Source: Clostridiales bacterium (GTDB lineage: Bacteria > Bacillota > Clostridia > Saccharofermentanales > DTU023). Taken from it: a stretch of DNA of 14,850 bases. Both the position numbers and the translations under genes were made by a program. The stretch lies in contig SFGY01000025.1 in the NCBI GenBank assembly GCA_004556455.1, positions 1 through 14,850 on the forward strand. Direction: 5' to 3'. Under the pieces are notes generated by a model. It had not been told where the DNA came from. It did not search any database and saw only the letters and a program-made list of their open reading frames with translations. This document shows positions 13,691-14,850 of the stretch, piece by piece (the stretch's first letter is position 1; every line of letters begins with the position of its first letter).

Positions 13691-14850
13691 ATGAAAAATG
13701 TTTTTTTATATGCTCACGGCGGAAGCGGAAACCATGGCTGTGAAGCGATTGTTCGTTCAACATTAGGTATTCTTCAATGTAAGGATAGGTCTAATTGCAC
13801 CTTGATATCAAAAGTTCCCGAAGAAGACGCAAAGTATGGTATCGACCAGCTGTGTACTATTATTCAAGAACAAGAACCTTATTCTCGCTTAACCTTGGAT
13901 TTTGCAAAGGCTTACCTGCATCTCAAGATAACGCATGACTATGTTCCGCTGGACAAGTTGTATTACAAAAAAGCTTTTGATCATATCCGCGCAGGAGATA
14001 TTGCACTTTCCATTGGCGGAGATAATTACTGCTATGCCGATGTGAAGTGCTATACGATGATGCACGATATGTTGCTTCAACGCGGTGCAAAAACGGTGCT
14101 GTGGGGATGCTCGGTTGAGCCATCCCTTCTGGAGGAGCCGCCTATTGCGGAGGATCTTGCGCGGTATAGCTTGATTACTGCGAGAGAGAGCATTTCTTAT
14201 GAAGCTCTGCGACGTGTCAATCCTCATACTGTACTTGTGGCAGATCCAGCATTTACTCTGGAATGCTGCGTACCCGCACTGCCGGATGGATTTTCCGACG
14301 GCAACATGGTTGGCATCAATCTCAGCCCGATGATCATGGAGAAAGAGTCTCTGACTGGTATGGCGATGGAGAACTACCAGAAACTGATTGAATACATCCT
14401 TGAAAAGACGGATATGGGAGTTGCGTTAATTCCGCATGTGGTGTGGGATTTCAGTGATGACAGAATTCCTTTGCGAGAGCTTTATCGGAAATATCAGAGG
14501 ACCGGACGAGTGGTTATGATAGAGGACCATAACTGCATGGAACTGAAGGGAATCATCTCGCGCTACCGCTTTTTCATCGGTGCGCGGACCCATGCGACCA
14601 TAGCGGCATATTCTACGGGCGTTCCGACTTTGGTGGTCGGTTACTCCGTCAAGGCGCGCGGCATTGCCCGAGATCTGTTTGGAACGGAAGAAGGTTATGT
14701 TCTTCCGGTGCAGCAGCTGAAGGAAAGCGACGAACTGACACGGGCATTTATAAAGCTGTATGAAAAGCGCGAAAGCATCCAGACACATTTGAAAACGATA
14801 CTCCCTGCGTACATTGCCCGCGCAGATGGCGCACGCAGAGCGTTGGAGGA
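13691..14850 (+). CDS. Polysaccharide pyruvyl transferase family protein, 3' end cut by window
   Basis: The frame stays open from ATG 13691 to the window edge (386 codons plus 2 bases), so the protein is at least 386 residues and near the family's usual length. Family marks: FLYAHGGSGNHGCEAIV (5-21; the G-N-x-G-x-E/D start), IALSIGGDNYCY (104-115), VLWGCSVEP (136-144), LITARESISYEAL (161-173), VADPAFTL (183-190) and RFFIGARTHATIAAYSTGVP (293-312), in which GARTH is the phosphoenolpyruvate-binding region. These enzymes move a pyruvyl group from phosphoenolpyruvate to a sugar, giving a ketal that makes the polymer acidic. The upstream site is weak (GGG at 13681-13683, 7 bases away); an ATG at 13686 is useless because a stop follows one codon later. 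CsaB-like wall proteins share the fold, but the setting favours exopolysaccharide. Confidence 0.88.
   Translation, partial: MKNVFLYAHGGSGNHGCEAIVRSTLGILQCKDRSNCTLISKVPEEDAKYGIDQLCTIIQEQEPYSRLTLDFAKAYLHLKITHDYVPLDKLYYKKAFDHIRAGDIALSIGGDNYCYADVKCYTMMHDMLLQRGAKTVLWGCSVEPSLLEEPPIAEDLARYSLITARESISYEALRRVNPHTVLVADPAFTLECCVPALPDGFSDGNMVGINLSPMIMEKESLTGMAMENYQKLIEYILEKTDMGVALIPHVVWDFSDDRIPLRELYRKYQRTGRVVMIEDHNCMELKGIISRYRFFIGARTHATIAAYSTGVPTLVVGYSVKARGIARDLFGTEEGYVLPVQQLKESDELTRAFIKLYEKRESIQTHLKTILPAYIARADGARRALE

Larger units (their letters stand above)
2..14850 (+). other. Putative single polysaccharide-assembly operon
   Basis: All sixteen genes read in the same direction, and every junction is either an overlap (8, 32, 23, 4 and 4 bases) or a gap of 1 to 25 bases. 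No T-tailed hairpin or promoter-like pair stands out at any junction. This supports one transcript coming from a promoter upstream of the window and continuing beyond it. Genes for a flippase, chain-length control and nucleotide-sugar supply are not within the window. Confidence 0.7.

Noticed and set aside
1..14850. Mobile elements, CRISPR arrays, tRNA or rRNA genes
   Set aside because: No transposase-like or integrase-like protein, no spaced direct repeats and no tRNA-like or rRNA-like sequence was seen; all space is taken by polysaccharide genes.

Overview
The window is a densely packed, one-direction (+) stretch of an exopolysaccharide or capsular polysaccharide assembly locus. Both ends are cut inside genes. 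The style (GC-leaning DNA, strong AGGAG/GGAGG ribosome sites, start/stop overlaps, EpsG-family polymerase, very GT-rich) fits a Gram-positive Clostridia-type bacterium, perhaps a gut Oscillospiraceae/Lachnospiraceae member. That placement is inference from style and family resemblance only.

Layout. Bases 2-121 are the 3' end of a sugar-phosphate transferase that primes the lipid carrier. A PglD/NeuD-like acetyltransferase follows (114-728), then a PglA/CapM-like GT4 glycosyltransferase broken by an out-of-frame internal deletion (697-1750). Next come an EpsG-family membrane polymerase (1752-2861), a GT4 enzyme (2865-3968), GT2 enzymes (3946-4851 and 4848-5855), another GT4 (5858-7054), a membrane acyltransferase-3 (7058-8080), a GT32 enzyme with a DXD motif (8085-8780), and five consecutive GT2 enzymes (8792-13665). 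The last gene is a polysaccharide pyruvyl transferase that runs off the end (13691 onward).

How they work together (inference from families). A priming transferase loads a sugar phosphate, possibly an N-acetylated amino sugar given the PglD-like neighbour, onto undecaprenyl phosphate. Up to ten intact glycosyltransferases extend the repeat unit at the cytoplasmic face of the membrane. The acyltransferase and pyruvyl transferase decorate it, and the EpsG-like protein polymerises exported units. No flippase, chain-length regulator, kinase or nucleotide-sugar synthesis gene lies in the window; these are expected outside it. Genes overlap or are separated by at most 25 bases, so one long operon driven from upstream is likely. 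No internal promoter, terminator, RNA gene, mobile element or CRISPR array was found, and no stretch over 300 bases lacks a gene.

Most notable: the disrupted GT4 at 697-1750, an altered acceptor-site motif in one GT2, a patchwork of base composition across the glycosyltransferases, and the unusually long GT run. I see no evidence for a wholly new kind of system.
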